Source of the DNA: Usitatibacter rugosus
Lineage (GTDB): Bacteria > Pseudomonadota > Gammaproteobacteria > Burkholderiales > Usitatibacteraceae
Direction: 5' to 3'
Assembly (NCBI RefSeq): GCF_013003965.1
Contig: NZ_CP053069.1
Location: 4,371,419 to 4,435,418 of the forward strand
DNA length: 64,000 bases
Made by a program: the position numbers and the translations under genes
Notes under the pieces: model-generated
Seen by the model: only the letters and a program-made list of their open reading frames with translations
Told to the model about the DNA's origin: nothing
Database searches by the model: none
In this document: piece after piece, positions 46,112 through 56,058 of the stretch
Position numbering within the stretch: position 1 is the first letter of the stretch
Layout: each line of letters starts with the position of its first letter

Positions 46112-47173
46112 ATGAGCGTGCTCTCCGGATTGGAGCTGCTCTCGGCCGCCGTGCTCCTGCTCGACGACGAACTCCACGTGACCTACGCCAACCCCGCTGC
46201 CGAAACCCTGCTCGCCCATGGGCGCAAGCACCTGCTCGGCGCCGGCATCGACAAGGTGCTGCCGGGCAACGACGCTTTCGTCGGGCGCCTGCAGCAATCG
46301 CTCGAGTCGGAGGCCGGGTTCAACGACAACGACCTGGTGCTGGACGTCGCGGGCGAGGCGGTGCACCTGCACTGCGTGATCAGCCCCACCGAGGCGGGCG
46401 ATGGCGTCCTGCTGCTGGAATTCCGCGAGCTCGAGCAGCAGCTGAAGATCGCGCGCGAGGCGCGCATCCTCGAGCAGCAGCAGGCCAACCGCGAGCTGCT
46501 GCGAAACCTCGCGCACGAGATCAAGAATCCCCTGGGCGGGATCCGCGGCGCCGCGCAGCTGCTCGAGCGCGAGCTGTCCGATCCGGAGCTGCGCGAGTTC
46601 ACGCAGGTGATCGTGAAGGAAGCCGACCGCCTGCAGTCGCTCATGAACCGGCTGCTCACGCCGAACCGCCTGCCGCGCATCGAGCCGGTGAACATCCACG
46701 AGGTGACCGAGCGCGTGCGCGCGGTGCTCCTCGCCGAGTTCCCCGAAGGCCTGTCGATCCGCCGCGACTACGACACCAGCCTTCCGGATCTCGTCGGCGA
46801 CAAGGAAAGCCTGATCCAGGCGGTGCTCAACGTCGCGCGCAACGCCGCGCAGGCCACGAGCGGCAAGGGCGAGATCGCCATCATCACGCGCATCGAGCGG
46901 CAGGTGACCGTCGCACGCCGCCGGCATCGCCTCGCGATCGCCGTCACGATCGAGGACGACGGTCCCGGCGTGCCTCCGGAGCTGGCCGAGCTGATTTTCT
47001 ATCCCATGGTGAGCGGGCGCGAGGGCGGCACGGGCCTCGGCCTGTCGCTGGCGCAGAGCTTCGTCGGCCGCCACCAGGGGATGATCGAATACGAGAGCGT
47101 GCCGGGCCGCACGCGCTTCACCCTGCTGCTGCCCGTGCGAGCGCGCGAAGCGGCGATCGCGGAGTTCCGATGA
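46112..47173 (+). CDS. glnL: nitrogen regulation histidine kinase NtrB
   Basis: This is a 353-residue protein. The N-terminal PAS domain (about residues 5-115) begins LELLSAAVLLLDDELHVTYANPAAE. The His box NLAHEIKNPLGGIRGAAQLL has its phospho-His near residue 134. The HATPase has NVARNAAQAT, DDGPGVPP and GGTGLGLSLAQ. It phosphorylates NtrC under nitrogen shortage and is normally controlled by PII protein. It overlaps ntrC by four bases. Confidence 0.95.
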   Translation: MSVLSGLELLSAAVLLLDDELHVTYANPAAETLLAHGRKHLLGAGIDKVLPGNDAFVGRLQQSLESEAGFNDNDLVLDVAGEAVHLHCVISPTEAGDGVLLLEFRELEQQLKIAREARILEQQQANRELLRNLAHEIKNPLGGIRGAAQLLERELSDPELREFTQVIVKEADRLQSLMNRLLTPNRLPRIEPVNIHEVTERVRAVLLAEFPEGLSIRRDYDTSLPDLVGDKESLIQAVLNVARNAAQATSGKGEIAIITRIERQVTVARRRHRLAIAVTIEDDGPGVPPELAELIFYPMVSGREGGTGLGLSLAQSFVGRHQGMIEYESVPGRTRFTLLLPVRAREAAIAEFR

Positions 47174-48609
47174 ACGCTGTCCCCATTTCCCTGCCCGACC
47201 CCGCCGTCTCGTCCGTCTGGATCATCGACGACGACCGGTCCATCCGCTGGGTGTTCGAGAAGGCGCTCGCGCGCGAGGGCATCGCACACCGCACCTTCGG
47301 CACCGCGCAGGAAGCGCTCGACTACCTCGACGACGAGCTCCCGCAGGTCGTCGTGAGCGACATCCGCATGCCGGGGCTCTCGGGCCTCGAGCTGATGCAG
47401 CGCTTCAAGGAACGCCTGCCCGCCACGCCCGTGATCATCATGACGGCGTATTCCGACCTCGAGAGCGCCGTCGCCGCGTTCCAGGGCGGCGCCTTCGAGT
47501 ACCTTCCCAAGCCCTTCGACGTGGATCACGCCGTGGACCTCGTGCGCCGCGCGATCGAGGAGAGCCGCCGCCAGCAGGTCGAGGCTCCGCCGGAAAATGC
47601 GGAGACGCCCGAGATCCTCGGCCAGGCACCGGCGATGCAGGAAGTCTTCCGCGCCATCGGCCGCCTCGCGCACTCGCATGCGACGGTCCTGATCACCGGC
47701 GAGTCGGGCACCGGCAAGGAGCTTGTCGCCCGGGCGCTGCACCGCCACAGCCCACGCGCCGGGCGCGCCTTCATCGCCATCAATACGGCCGCGATTCCCA
47801 AGGACCTCCTCGAAAGCGAGCTCTTCGGCCATGAGCGCGGAGCCTTCACCGGAGCGCAGACGATGCGCCGCGGCCGCTTCGAGCAGGCCGAGGGCGGCAC
47901 GCTGTTCCTGGACGAGATCGGCGACATGCCGCCCGATCTCCAGACTCGACTGCTGCGCGTGCTCTCCGACGGGCAGTTCTACCGCGTGGGCGGCCACACG
48001 CCGCTCACCGCGAACGTGCGCGTGATCGCGGCCACGCACCAGGACCTGGAGGCGCGCGTGCGCCAGGGGCTCTTCCGCGAAGATCTCTACCACCGGCTGA
48101 ACGTGATTCGCCTGCGCCTGCCGCCGATGCGCGAGCGCCGCGAGGACATCCCGATGCTCGCGCGCCATTTCCTGGCGAAGAGCGCCCGCGACCTCGGCGT
48201 CGAGGGCAAGCGCCTCACCGATGCCGCGCTCGCCTTCCTCGCCGCGCAGGACTGGGCGGGCAACGTGCGCCAGCTGGAGAACCTCTGCCACTGGATGACG
48301 GTGATGGCCCCGGGGCAGGTCGTCGACGTGAAGGACCTGCCGCCGGAAGTGCGCGGCGATTCGCCCTCGTCCGCGGCGAGCCCGGAATCCGATTGGCGCC
48401 GCGCGCTGGAGCGCGAAGTCGCCGCTCGGCTGGCCCGCGGGGAATCCGGCGTGGCCGATCCGCTCACGCGCGACTTCGAGACCGCGCTCATCGTGAAGGC
48501 ACTGGCGCACACCGGGGGACGGCGCATCGAGGCCGCGACGCTCCTGGGCATCGGGCGCAACACGCTCACCCGAAAAATCCAGGAACTGAAGATCGACACG
48601 AAGGAATAG
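47170..48609 (+). CDS. glnG: nitrogen regulation response regulator NtrC
   Basis: This is a 479-residue sigma-54 activator. The receiver domain (about residues 15-130) has the phospho-Asp in VVSDIRMPGLSG. The AAA+ domain has Walker A TGESGTGKE, the sigma-54 contact GAFTGA and Walker B LFLDEIGDMP. The C-terminal Fis-type HTH is AATLLGIGRNTLTRKIQEL. It is expected to act on the two sites upstream of glnA. It is the last gene of the module. Confidence 0.96.
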   Translation: MNAVPISLPDPAVSSVWIIDDDRSIRWVFEKALAREGIAHRTFGTAQEALDYLDDELPQVVVSDIRMPGLSGLELMQRFKERLPATPVIIMTAYSDLESAVAAFQGGAFEYLPKPFDVDHAVDLVRRAIEESRRQQVEAPPENAETPEILGQAPAMQEVFRAIGRLAHSHATVLITGESGTGKELVARALHRHSPRAGRAFIAINTAAIPKDLLESELFGHERGAFTGAQTMRRGRFEQAEGGTLFLDEIGDMPPDLQTRLLRVLSDGQFYRVGGHTPLTANVRVIAATHQDLEARVRQGLFREDLYHRLNVIRLRLPPMRERREDIPMLARHFLAKSARDLGVEGKRLTDAALAFLAAQDWAGNVRQLENLCHWMTVMAPGQVVDVKDLPPEVRGDSPSSAASPESDWRRALEREVAARLARGESGVADPLTRDFETALIVKALAHTGGRRIEAATLLGIGRNTLTRKIQELKIDTKE

Positions 48610-48614
48610 GTAAT

Positions 48615-48629
48615 TAGGGTCTGACCCTA
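48615..48629. repeat. 15-bp palindrome TAGGGTCTGACCCTA
   Basis: The perfect 7-1-7 palindrome overlaps the stop codon of the minus-strand GGDEF/EAL gene and lies just after ntrC. Its GGGTCAGA core (minus strand) is shared with the repeat at 19608-19670. Confidence 0.6.
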
Positions 48630-51320
48630 TTTGTTTCCGTACTTGCGTTCGAATTCGGCTGCTGGCAACGCTGCGCTCGCGTAGTACCCCTGGTATTCGT
48701 CGCAGCCGAGATCGCGCAACGCGTTGAACTGCGCTTCCGTCTCCACGCCCTCGGCCACCACCGAGAGACGCAGCGAGTGCGCCATGGCGAGGATCGCCTT
48801 GATGATGGCGAGGTCGTCCGGATCGCTGTGGATGTCGCGCACGAACGAGCTGTCGATCTTGATGGAATCGACCGGCAGCGTCTTCAGGTACGAGAGCGAC
48901 GAGTAGCCCGTGCCGAAGTCGTCGATCGCGAGGCCCACGCCCAGCTCGCCCAGGCGGTTCAGCAGCGCCGCCTTCTCCGCGATGTTCTGCATGAGGATCG
49001 ATTCGGTGAGCTCCAGCTCGAGCGTCGCGGGATCGATGCCGCTGATGGTGAGCGCCTGGCTCACCGCCTTGTAGAGGCGTTCGCCGTCCACGACCTGGCC
49101 CACCGAGAGGTTCACCGAGAGGCGCAGCCCCGGCTTCAGGCGCTTCTGCCAATCCGCGATCAACGCGCAGGCGTGCTCGAGCACCCATTCGCCGATGGGC
49201 ACGATGAGGCCTGAGTCTTCCGCCACCTCGATGAAGCGCCCGGGCGGCAGCAGGCCGCGGCGCGGGTGCTGCCAGCGGATCAACGCTTCCACGCCGACCA
49301 GCTCGCCGGTGGCCACCGAGATGCGCGGCTGGTAGTGGATCACGAGCTCGTTCCTGCGAAGCGCCAGGCGCAGGTAATTCTCGACCGAGAGCCGCTCCTG
49401 GGCGCGCGCGTTCATCTCCGCGCCGAAGAACTGGTAGTTGTTGCGGCCCTTCTCCTTCGCGAAGTACATCGCCACGTCCGCGTGCTTCATGAGCGTGGCC
49501 GAATCCTTGCCGTCGTTGGGATAGAGGCTGATGCCGATCGAGCACGACGTGTTCAGGTGCTGGTTGTTGATCAGCATCGGAGCGCCCATGGCCGCGATCA
49601 TCTTCTCCGCGACCGCCTGCGCACCCTCGTCGCCCACGTCGCCGTCGCCGAGGTTCTCGAGGATGACGGCGAACTCGTCGCCGCCCAGGCGCGCCACGGT
49701 GTCCGAGGCGCGCACGCACGCGGTGAGGCGAGCGGCCACGCGCTTCAGCAACTCGTCGCCCACCTGGTGGCCGAGCGAGTCGTTGATGGTCTTGAAGCGG
49801 TCGAGGTCGATGAACATGAACGCGAAGCCGGCGTGGTTGCGCGCGGCGTTCACGATGCCCTGCTCGAGGCGGTCGTGCAGCAGCACGCGATTGGGCAGGC
49901 CGGTCAGCGCATCGCGGGTGGCGAGGTACTCGGCGCGTTCCTCCGCGGCCTTCCGCTTGGTCACGTTGGTCGACGTGCCCGTGAGTCGCACGGCGCGCCC
50001 CGCTTCGTCGCGGTGCGTCACCTTGCCGCGCGAATGGATCCAGATCCATTCACCCGCCGCGTTCGGGACCCGGTACTCGCAGTCGAATTCCTCGCTCACC
50101 CCCTTGATCGCGTTGGCGATGGCCACGCGGAAGACGTCGCGGTCCTCGGGGTGGTTCCACTCCTGCACTTCCTCGCCCGAGAACGTGGACTCGCGCGGCG
50201 CGTCGCCCAGCAGCCAGGCCCAGCTCTCGTTGAAGTAGACACGGTTGGCCGCGAGGTCCCAGTCCCACAGCGCGAGGCTGGAGCTGGTGAGCGCCAGGTC
50301 GAGGCGCTCCTTCGCGCGCGCCATCTGCTGCTCGGCACGCTTGCGGAGCGTTATGTCGCGGCCGATGCCGATCATGTAGTGCCGCCCGCCCATGCGCAGC
50401 GGCTTGCCGGTGAAGGCGTAGGGGCGGACGTTGCCCGCGCGGTCCACGACCTCGGCCTCGATCGACGTTTCCTTGCCGTGCTCCAGCACCTCGCGCACGG
50501 CGTGCTCGACGAGCGAGCGGTCCTTCGGCGAGATGAAGTCCTGCGGCTTCATGGCACCGATCTCCGCGGACGTGTAGCCCGTGGCGACCAGGAGGTTCGC
50601 GTTCCAGCGCAGCAGCTCCCACTGCGGGCTCACGAGGTAGAAGGCGCCGGGCAGGCTCTGGATCACGGCGTCGGAGAACTCCTTCTCGACGCGCAGGCCC
50701 TCCTCCGTCACGCGGCGCAGGCCGATCTCCTCTTCGAGGAGCTCGGTGAGGCGCTGGTACTCGCGAGCGAGCTGCTCCACGCGCACCTCGGCTTCGGGCG
50801 CGGCCTTCGTGCCACGCAGCGCGCTCATGGCCGCGGGCGCGCCTTCCAGGCGCGACTCGAGGCGCGCCACTGCGAGCGCGGCCAGGTTCTCGAGCGCGGA
50901 CCGCTCCGAAGCGGTGAGCCGGCGCGGAATGCGGTCGAGGATGGTGAGCGTGCCCACGACCGTGCCGTCGGGGCAGGCGAGCGGCATGGCGCAGAAGAAG
51001 CGCGCGCGAATGTCACCGCCGAAGAACGGATGGGCGCGGAGCTGCGCCGGGTCCTCGATCAGCAGCGGGGCGCTCGGGTCTCCGTGGCCGAAGGCGAGCG
51101 ACTGCTCGCGCGGCAGCTCCGCGAGCGCCACGCCGGAGCGCGCCTTGATCCATTCGCGCTCGCCGTCGAAGAAAGACAGCCACGCCATCGGCACGCGCGC
51201 GGCCTCGCGGGCGCGGCGCACCAGCTCCTCGAACGCGGGCTCCGGAGGCGCGTCGAGCACGCGGTACGCACGCAGGCGCGCAAGGCGCTCTTCCGAACCG
51301 GCGGGATGGACGGTGCTCAC
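48627..51320 (-). CDS. GAF-PAS-PAS-GGDEF-EAL cyclic-di-GMP protein
   Basis: This is an 897-residue cytoplasmic protein starting at GTG 51320, overlapping the upstream exonuclease gene. Order: GAF (about residues 15-150), a short coiled coil, PAS (about 205-320), PAS/PAC (about 335-455), GGDEF (about 465-630) with an intact RLGGDEFAVIL, and EAL (about 640-890) with VEALIRW, ELELTES and DDFGTGYSSL. Both catalytic motifs are intact, so it could make and degrade c-di-GMP. No membrane segments are seen. It is a different protein from the EAL fragment at 1-786. Confidence 0.92.
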   Translation of the reverse strand: MSTVHPAGSEERLARLRAYRVLDAPPEPAFEELVRRAREAARVPMAWLSFFDGEREWIKARSGVALAELPREQSLAFGHGDPSAPLLIEDPAQLRAHPFFGGDIRARFFCAMPLACPDGTVVGTLTILDRIPRRLTASERSALENLAALAVARLESRLEGAPAAMSALRGTKAAPEAEVRVEQLAREYQRLTELLEEEIGLRRVTEEGLRVEKEFSDAVIQSLPGAFYLVSPQWELLRWNANLLVATGYTSAEIGAMKPQDFISPKDRSLVEHAVREVLEHGKETSIEAEVVDRAGNVRPYAFTGKPLRMGGRHYMIGIGRDITLRKRAEQQMARAKERLDLALTSSSLALWDWDLAANRVYFNESWAWLLGDAPRESTFSGEEVQEWNHPEDRDVFRVAIANAIKGVSEEFDCEYRVPNAAGEWIWIHSRGKVTHRDEAGRAVRLTGTSTNVTKRKAAEERAEYLATRDALTGLPNRVLLHDRLEQGIVNAARNHAGFAFMFIDLDRFKTINDSLGHQVGDELLKRVAARLTACVRASDTVARLGGDEFAVILENLGDGDVGDEGAQAVAEKMIAAMGAPMLINNQHLNTSCSIGISLYPNDGKDSATLMKHADVAMYFAKEKGRNNYQFFGAEMNARAQERLSVENYLRLALRRNELVIHYQPRISVATGELVGVEALIRWQHPRRGLLPPGRFIEVAEDSGLIVPIGEWVLEHACALIADWQKRLKPGLRLSVNLSVGQVVDGERLYKAVSQALTISGIDPATLELELTESILMQNIAEKAALLNRLGELGVGLAIDDFGTGYSSLSYLKTLPVDSIKIDSSFVRDIHSDPDDLAIIKAILAMAHSLRLSVVAEGVETEAQFNALRDLGCDEYQGYYASAALPAAEFERKYGNK

Positions 51321-52096
51321 AGGCTCAGCTCGCAGAGGACGGGCGCATGGTCGGAGGGGCGCTCGAGCCCCCGCGGCCCCGTGTCGATGGTGCACGCGGT
51401 GCAGGCCTTCGCGAGCGCGGTGGAGAGCAGCACGTGGTCGATGCGCAGGCCCATCTTCCGCTTGAAGGCGTTCAGGCGGTAGTCCCACCACGTGAACGAT
51501 TTCTCGGGTTGCTCGAAGAGGCGAAACGCATCGACGAAGCCCGTGGCGATCAGCCCCTTCAACGCGGCGCGCTCGGGCTCGCTGAAGAGCACGCGGCCCT
51601 CCCATGCGAGTGGATCGTGGACGTCGCGCGCCTCGGGGGCGATGTTGTAGTCGCCCAGCACCGCCATCTTCGGATGCGCCACGAGCTCGGCGGCGAGCCA
51701 CGCGCGGAGCGCCGTGAGCCAGCGCAGCTTGTACTCGTACTTGTCCGAGCCCACGCTCTGGCCGTTGGGCACGTAGACGCAGACGATCCGCACGTCGCCC
51801 ACATCGCCGGCGATGACGCGGCTCTGCTCGTCCGCGAACTCCGGAATGCCGCTGCCCACGTTGCCGCACCCCGCCTTGGCGAGGATGGCAACGCCGTTAT
51901 AGGTTTTCTGGCCGTTGTGGACCCAGCGATAGCCCATCGCCTCGATCTCGGCGCCGGGAAACTTCGATTCCTCGCACTTGGTTTCCTGCAGGCAGACGAC
52001 ATCGGGCGACTGGTCGCGCAGGAACGCCTCGAGGTGCGGCAGGCGCACGTTGAGGGAGTTGACGTTCCAGGTGGCGATGCGCACGCGGCTATCCAC
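51317..52096 (-). CDS. xthA: exodeoxyribonuclease III family protein
   Basis: This is a 259-residue protein of the exonuclease III/AP endonuclease family. Motifs: IATWNVNSLNVRLPHL, CLQETKCEESKFP, YNGVAILAK, GDYNIAPEARDVHDP and the C-terminal RPSDHAPVLCELSL. The start at GTG 52096 precedes an alternative GTG four codons in. It is the second family member in the window (the other is at 12793-13566) and is closer to the ExoA-type branch. Confidence 0.92.
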   Translation of the reverse strand: MDSRVRIATWNVNSLNVRLPHLEAFLRDQSPDVVCLQETKCEESKFPGAEIEAMGYRWVHNGQKTYNGVAILAKAGCGNVGSGIPEFADEQSRVIAGDVGDVRIVCVYVPNGQSVGSDKYEYKLRWLTALRAWLAAELVAHPKMAVLGDYNIAPEARDVHDPLAWEGRVLFSEPERAALKGLIATGFVDAFRLFEQPEKSFTWWDYRLNAFKRKMGLRIDHVLLSTALAKACTACTIDTGPRGLERPSDHAPVLCELSL

Positions 52097-52129
52097 GCCG
52101 CGAGAGCGCGTGTCGTCGTCGCACGAAGG

Positions 52130-52720
52130 CTATTTGGGCTCGGGCGCGGGCTCGGCCGGCGCGGCTTCGGGCTCCGCCGGCTTCGGGGCGGGCTTGGGCG
52201 GGGCAGGCGGCGTGGCGCGCGGGTTGACCTGGTTCGGCAGCGCCGTGCGGGGATAGCCCGCGCCATCGAGGGCGGACGTCCATTGCGATTCGTCGAATCC
52301 CTTGATCGTGCTCCCGCCGATCACGAGCACGGGCACGATGAGCGAGCCGGCGACCTTCTCGAGCGCGGCACCGGCGCCGGGATCGGTGGTGGCATTACGC
52401 TCGCTGTACGGGATGCCGCGTTGCGACAGCAGCGTGCGGCCGCGATCGCAGAACGAGCCGCAGTCGGTGGAGGTGTAGAAGGTGACGGGGTTGCGCTCCA
52501 TCGCCATCTGCGTGGCATACGGCAGGCTCGAAGCCGAGGGCGCCCCGGAGCTCACCGTCCGCTGGCTCGTCGAGGTGGCGTCCTTCGGCGGCGGCGAGTC
52601 GGAGAAGACGGTCTTGCCGTCCTTGTCGACCCACTTGTAGATGGTCTGCTGCGCGCAGACGAACGTGGGCGCCGCCAGGAGCGCGGCGGCGATGCAGGAG
52701 AGCAGCCTTTTCGCGTACAT
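52130..52720 (-). CDS. exported DUF4124 plus glutaredoxin-like protein
   Basis: This is a 196-residue protein starting at ATG 52720, which has GGAGG at good spacing; an ATG four codons earlier was rejected. A signal peptide ends FVCA. DUF4124 follows (TIYKWVDKDGKTVFSDSPPP), then a glutaredoxin/thioredoxin-like domain (about residues 78-150). Its redox centre is STDCGSFCDRGRTLL, a CxxxC rather than CxxC, and the cis-Pro region is IVPVLVIGG. A Pro/Ala/Glu tail ends it. It probably acts on periplasmic thiols. Confidence 0.75.
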   Translation of the reverse strand: MYAKRLLSCIAAALLAAPTFVCAQQTIYKWVDKDGKTVFSDSPPPKDATSTSQRTVSSGAPSASSLPYATQMAMERNPVTFYTSTDCGSFCDRGRTLLSQRGIPYSERNATTDPGAGAALEKVAGSLIVPVLVIGGSTIKGFDESQWTSALDGAGYPRTALPNQVNPRATPPAPPKPAPKPAEPEAAPAEPAPEPK

Positions 52721-52735
52721 CGGGTCCTCCACCCT

Positions 52736-54769
52736 TCAGGCCGTTGCCGTCATTCCATTATGCCGCAGGAGCGCGTCGATCTGCGGCTTGCGGCCGCGGA
52801 ATGCGACGAAGGACTCCAGTGCCGGGCGGCTGCCGCCCGCGGCGAGGATCTCGCGCCGGAACCGGGCGCCGGCCTCGGCCGAGAGGACGCCCGCCTCCTC
52901 GAACGCACCGTAGGCATCCGCGGAGAGCACCTCGGCCCACTTGTAGCTGTAGTAGCCGGCCGCGTAGCCCCCCGCGAAGATGTGCGAGAACTGGTGCGGA
53001 AAGCGGTTGAACTCCGGGGGCCGCAGCACCGAGACCTCCGAGCGCACGCGGTCCAAGAGCTCCATCACCGTGCCGCCCGCCGGATCGAAGTCCGCGTGCA
53101 CTCGCATGTCGAACAGCGCGAACTCGAGCTGGCGCATGAAGCCCAGGCCGGTCTGGAAGTTCTTCGCGGCGATCATCTTGTCGAAGAGCGCGCGCGGGAT
53201 GGGCTCGCCCGTCTCGACGTGGCGCGTCATGTGGCGCACGACGTCCCATTCCCAGCAGAAGTTCTCCATGAACTGGCTCGGGAGCTCGACCGCATCCCAC
53301 TCGACGCCGTTCAGCCCCGACACGCCCAGCTCATCGACCTGCGTGAGCAGCAGGTGAAGCCCGTGGCCGAACTCGTGGAAGAGCGTGGTGACCTCGTTGT
53401 GCGTGAAGAGCGCGGGCTTGCCGTCGACCGGGCCCGAGAAATTGCAGGTGAGGTAGGTGACCGGCGTCTGCACGCCCGAGGAGAGGCGACGGCGGTTGAT
53501 CGCGTCGTCCATCCACGCTCCGCCGCGCTTGCCTTCGCGCGCATAGAGGTCGAGGTAGAAGCGGCCCACGAGGCCGCCCGAGGCATCGGTGAGCGTGTAG
53601 AGGCCGACGTCCTTGTGCCAGGTCTCGCCCTCGGAGCGGCGCACGGTGAGGCCGTAGAGCGTCTCGATCACGCGGAAGAGGCCGCCCAGCGCGGCGTCCT
53701 CCGGGAAGTACTGCTTCACTTCCTGGTCGGAGAAGGCGTAGCGCTTCTGGCGGAGCTTCTCGCTCACATAGCCCAGGTCGGGTGTCTCGACGTCGGCCAT
53801 GCCGAGCTCGGCCCGCGCGAATTCACGCACCTCGGCCATGTCGCGTTCGGCGAACGGCTTGGCGCGGCGGGCGAGGTCCTCCAGGAACGCGATCGCCTCC
53901 TGCGGCTTCGCGGCCATCTTGGTGGCGAGGGAGACTTCGGCGTAGTCGCCGAAGCCGAGCAACTGCGCGCTTTCGCGGCGCAATTCCAGCAGGCGCGTGA
54001 TGATCGCGGAGTTGTCCCACTCGGGCTTGCCCATCTCGGAGGAGCGCGTGACGTAGGCGCGATACAGGTCGCGACGAAGCTTCGCGTCGTCGGCGTATTG
54101 CATCACCGGCATGTACGAAGGCATGTGCAGGGTGAGCTTCCAGCCCTCCTTGCCGTCCTTCTGCGCGGCCTGCTTCGCGGTGGCGAGCACATCGGCCGGG
54201 ATGCCGGAGAGCCGCGCCTCGTCGGTGACGTACAGCGCGAAGTCGTTGGTGGCGTCCAACACATTGTCCTGGAAACGAGACGAAAGCTTCGCCAGCTCCT
54301 CCTGCACTTCCATGAAGCGCTTCTTCTGTTCGGGCGGGAGCTCGGCGCCGCCCAGGCGGAAGTCGCGGAGCTCGTTTTCCACCAGGCGCTTTCTCGCGAC
54401 GGTCATCGCTTCGAAACCCGGGGAGGCGCGCAGCGCCTTGAAGCGTGCGTGCAGGCGCTGGTCCTGGCCCTGCTCGGCGAAGAACTGCGTGACGACGGGA
54501 AGGACCGCGTTGTAGGCGTCGCGGAGCTCCGGCGTGTTCACGACGACGTTCAGGTGGCTCACTTGCGACCACGCGCGCGCGAGGCGCTCGTTCGCGTCGT
54601 CGAGCGGCTCCACGAAGTTCTCCCACGTGGGCGGAGCATCCCCGGCGACGAGGCGGTCGATCGTGGCGCGACCCTCGGCGATCAGCGTGTCGATCGCGGG
54701 GGCGACGTGTTCGGGACGGATCTCGGCGAAGCGCGGCAATCCGGAAAAATCGAGGAGCGGGTTCGGCAT
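52736..54769 (-). CDS. prlC: oligopeptidase A (M3 family)
   Basis: This is a 677-residue zinc metallopeptidase. The active site TTLFHEFGHGLHLLL (HExxH) is near residue 465, with the third ligand Glu in the following helix. The conserved AYYSYKWAEVLSADAY-like end is present (GYYSYKWAEVLSADAY). It has no signal peptide and acts in the cytosol on signal peptides and other short peptides. It lies downstream of the pyrimidine genes on the same strand, 14 bases after pyrC'. Confidence 0.95.
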   Translation of the reverse strand: MPNPLLDFSGLPRFAEIRPEHVAPAIDTLIAEGRATIDRLVAGDAPPTWENFVEPLDDANERLARAWSQVSHLNVVVNTPELRDAYNAVLPVVTQFFAEQGQDQRLHARFKALRASPGFEAMTVARKRLVENELRDFRLGGAELPPEQKKRFMEVQEELAKLSSRFQDNVLDATNDFALYVTDEARLSGIPADVLATAKQAAQKDGKEGWKLTLHMPSYMPVMQYADDAKLRRDLYRAYVTRSSEMGKPEWDNSAIITRLLELRRESAQLLGFGDYAEVSLATKMAAKPQEAIAFLEDLARRAKPFAERDMAEVREFARAELGMADVETPDLGYVSEKLRQKRYAFSDQEVKQYFPEDAALGGLFRVIETLYGLTVRRSEGETWHKDVGLYTLTDASGGLVGRFYLDLYAREGKRGGAWMDDAINRRRLSSGVQTPVTYLTCNFSGPVDGKPALFTHNEVTTLFHEFGHGLHLLLTQVDELGVSGLNGVEWDAVELPSQFMENFCWEWDVVRHMTRHVETGEPIPRALFDKMIAAKNFQTGLGFMRQLEFALFDMRVHADFDPAGGTVMELLDRVRSEVSVLRPPEFNRFPHQFSHIFAGGYAAGYYSYKWAEVLSADAYGAFEEAGVLSAEAGARFRREILAAGGSRPALESFVAFRGRKPQIDALLRHNGMTATA

Positions 54770-54783
54770 GGTCGTTGAAGTCT

Positions 54784-56058
54784 TCAGGCGAGGTGAACGG
54801 TACGCCCCCCGACCAGCGTCCTCGCGACGCGGCCGGAGAGCTCGAGACCCATGAAGGGCGTGTTCTTGCCCTGGCTTGCCAGCGCGAGCGGCGAGACGAT
54901 CCAGGGCGATTTCGGATCGAAGAGGCAGAGGTCGGCCGCCGCCCCGGGGGCGAGCGTGCCCGCTTCCGCGCCGAGGATGCGCGCGGGGCGGTGCGTCACC
55001 GCACCCAGCGTGGCCGGAAGCTTCAGCCCCGACTCCGATCCCCATTGGAGTACCAGGGGCAGCAGCAGTTCCAGCCCCGTGGCGCCCGGCGTGGCCTCGG
55101 CGAACGGCACCAGCTTCTCGTCGTCGTCGACGGGCGTGTGGTCGGAGCAGATCGCGTCGATCGTGCCGTCGGCCACGCCCTTGCGGAGCGCATCGCGGTC
55201 GCGCGGATCGCGCAGCGGCGGCACGAAGTTGGCCAGGGGATCGAACTCACCGATGTCGCGGTCGCTGAGATGCAAATGGTAGATGCCGACGTCGCAGGTG
55301 AGGGGCAGGCCTTTCGCTTTCGCTTCCGCCACCAGCGCCACCGAGCGCGCGGACGAAAGGCGCGCGAGATGCACGCGGGCTCCGGTCACACCCATCAGCT
55401 CGACGATGGCGCGCACGGCGATGGTCTCGGCGATCGCTGGGATCGGCGCCAGGCCCAGGCGCGTGGCGACCTCGCCTTCGTGCGCGACGCCGTCCCTCGC
55501 GAGATCGGCCACTTGCGGACGCAGCCACACGGTGAAGCCGAACGTCGAGGCGTAACGCATCGCCTGCAGCAGGACGGAGAGGTCCCGGATGGGCGCGTTC
55601 GCCTGGAAGAAGCCCACGCAGCCGGCCTCGGTGAGCTCGAGCATTTCGGCGAGCTTCTCGCCCTTCAGTCCCACGGTGAGCGCGCCCAGCGGATGGACGC
55701 GCGCCTGGTGCAGCGAGGCCGCGCGGCGCGTGAGCATCTCTACCAACCCGGGCTCATCGAGCGGCGGGTCGGTATCCGGCGGGCAAGCGAGCGTGGTGAC
55801 GCCGCCGGCGACCGCCGCGCGCATCTCCGATTCGAGCGTGGCCTTGTATTCGAACCCGGGCTCGCGAAGGCGCGCCGCGAGATCGACCAGGCCGGGGCAG
55901 AGCACCAAACCGCCGGCCTCGATCACCTCGTCGGGCTTGAAGCCGTCGGGCGCCTTCCCGGTCGAGGCGATGCGGCCCTCGGCGATGAAGAGCGAGGCGT
56001 TGGCCTCGGTGTTGGCGGCGGGGTCGACCAGGCGGGCGCCGCGGATCTCGATCTTCAT
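54784..56058 (-). CDS. pyrX: dihydroorotase-like protein, probably inactive (PyrC')
   Basis: This is a 424-residue amidohydrolase-fold protein. The first metal motif, normally DxHxHLREPG, reads [10 protein letters not shown] (near residue 60), so both metal-binding histidines are missing. Other landmarks remain: [10 protein letters not shown] with the usual Lys, [12 protein letters not shown], and [12 protein letters not shown]. This is the pattern of PyrC', the non-catalytic partner that pairs with aspartate carbamoyltransferase in Pseudomonas and relatives. It overlaps pyrB by four bases, as expected. A catalytic PyrC must be elsewhere. Confidence 0.9.
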   Translation of the reverse strand: MKIEIRGARLVDPAANTEANASLFIAEGRIASTGKAPDGFKPDEVIEAGGLVLCPGLVDLAARLREPGFEYKATLESEMRAAVAGGVTTLACPPDTDPPLDEPGLVEMLTRRAASLHQARVHPLGALTVGLKGEKLAEMLELTEAGCVGFFQANAPIRDLSVLLQAMRYASTFGFTVWLRPQVADLARDGVAHEGEVATRLGLAPIPAIAETIAVRAIVELMGVTGARVHLARLSSARSVALVAEAKAKGLPLTCDVGIYHLHLSDRDIGEFDPLANFVPPLRDPRDRDALRKGVADGTIDAICSDHTPVDDDEKLVPFAEATPGATGLELLLPLVLQWGSESGLKLPATLGAVTHRPARILGAEAGTLAPGAAADLCLFDPKSPWIVSPLALASQGKNTPFMGLELSGRVARTLVGGRTVHLA

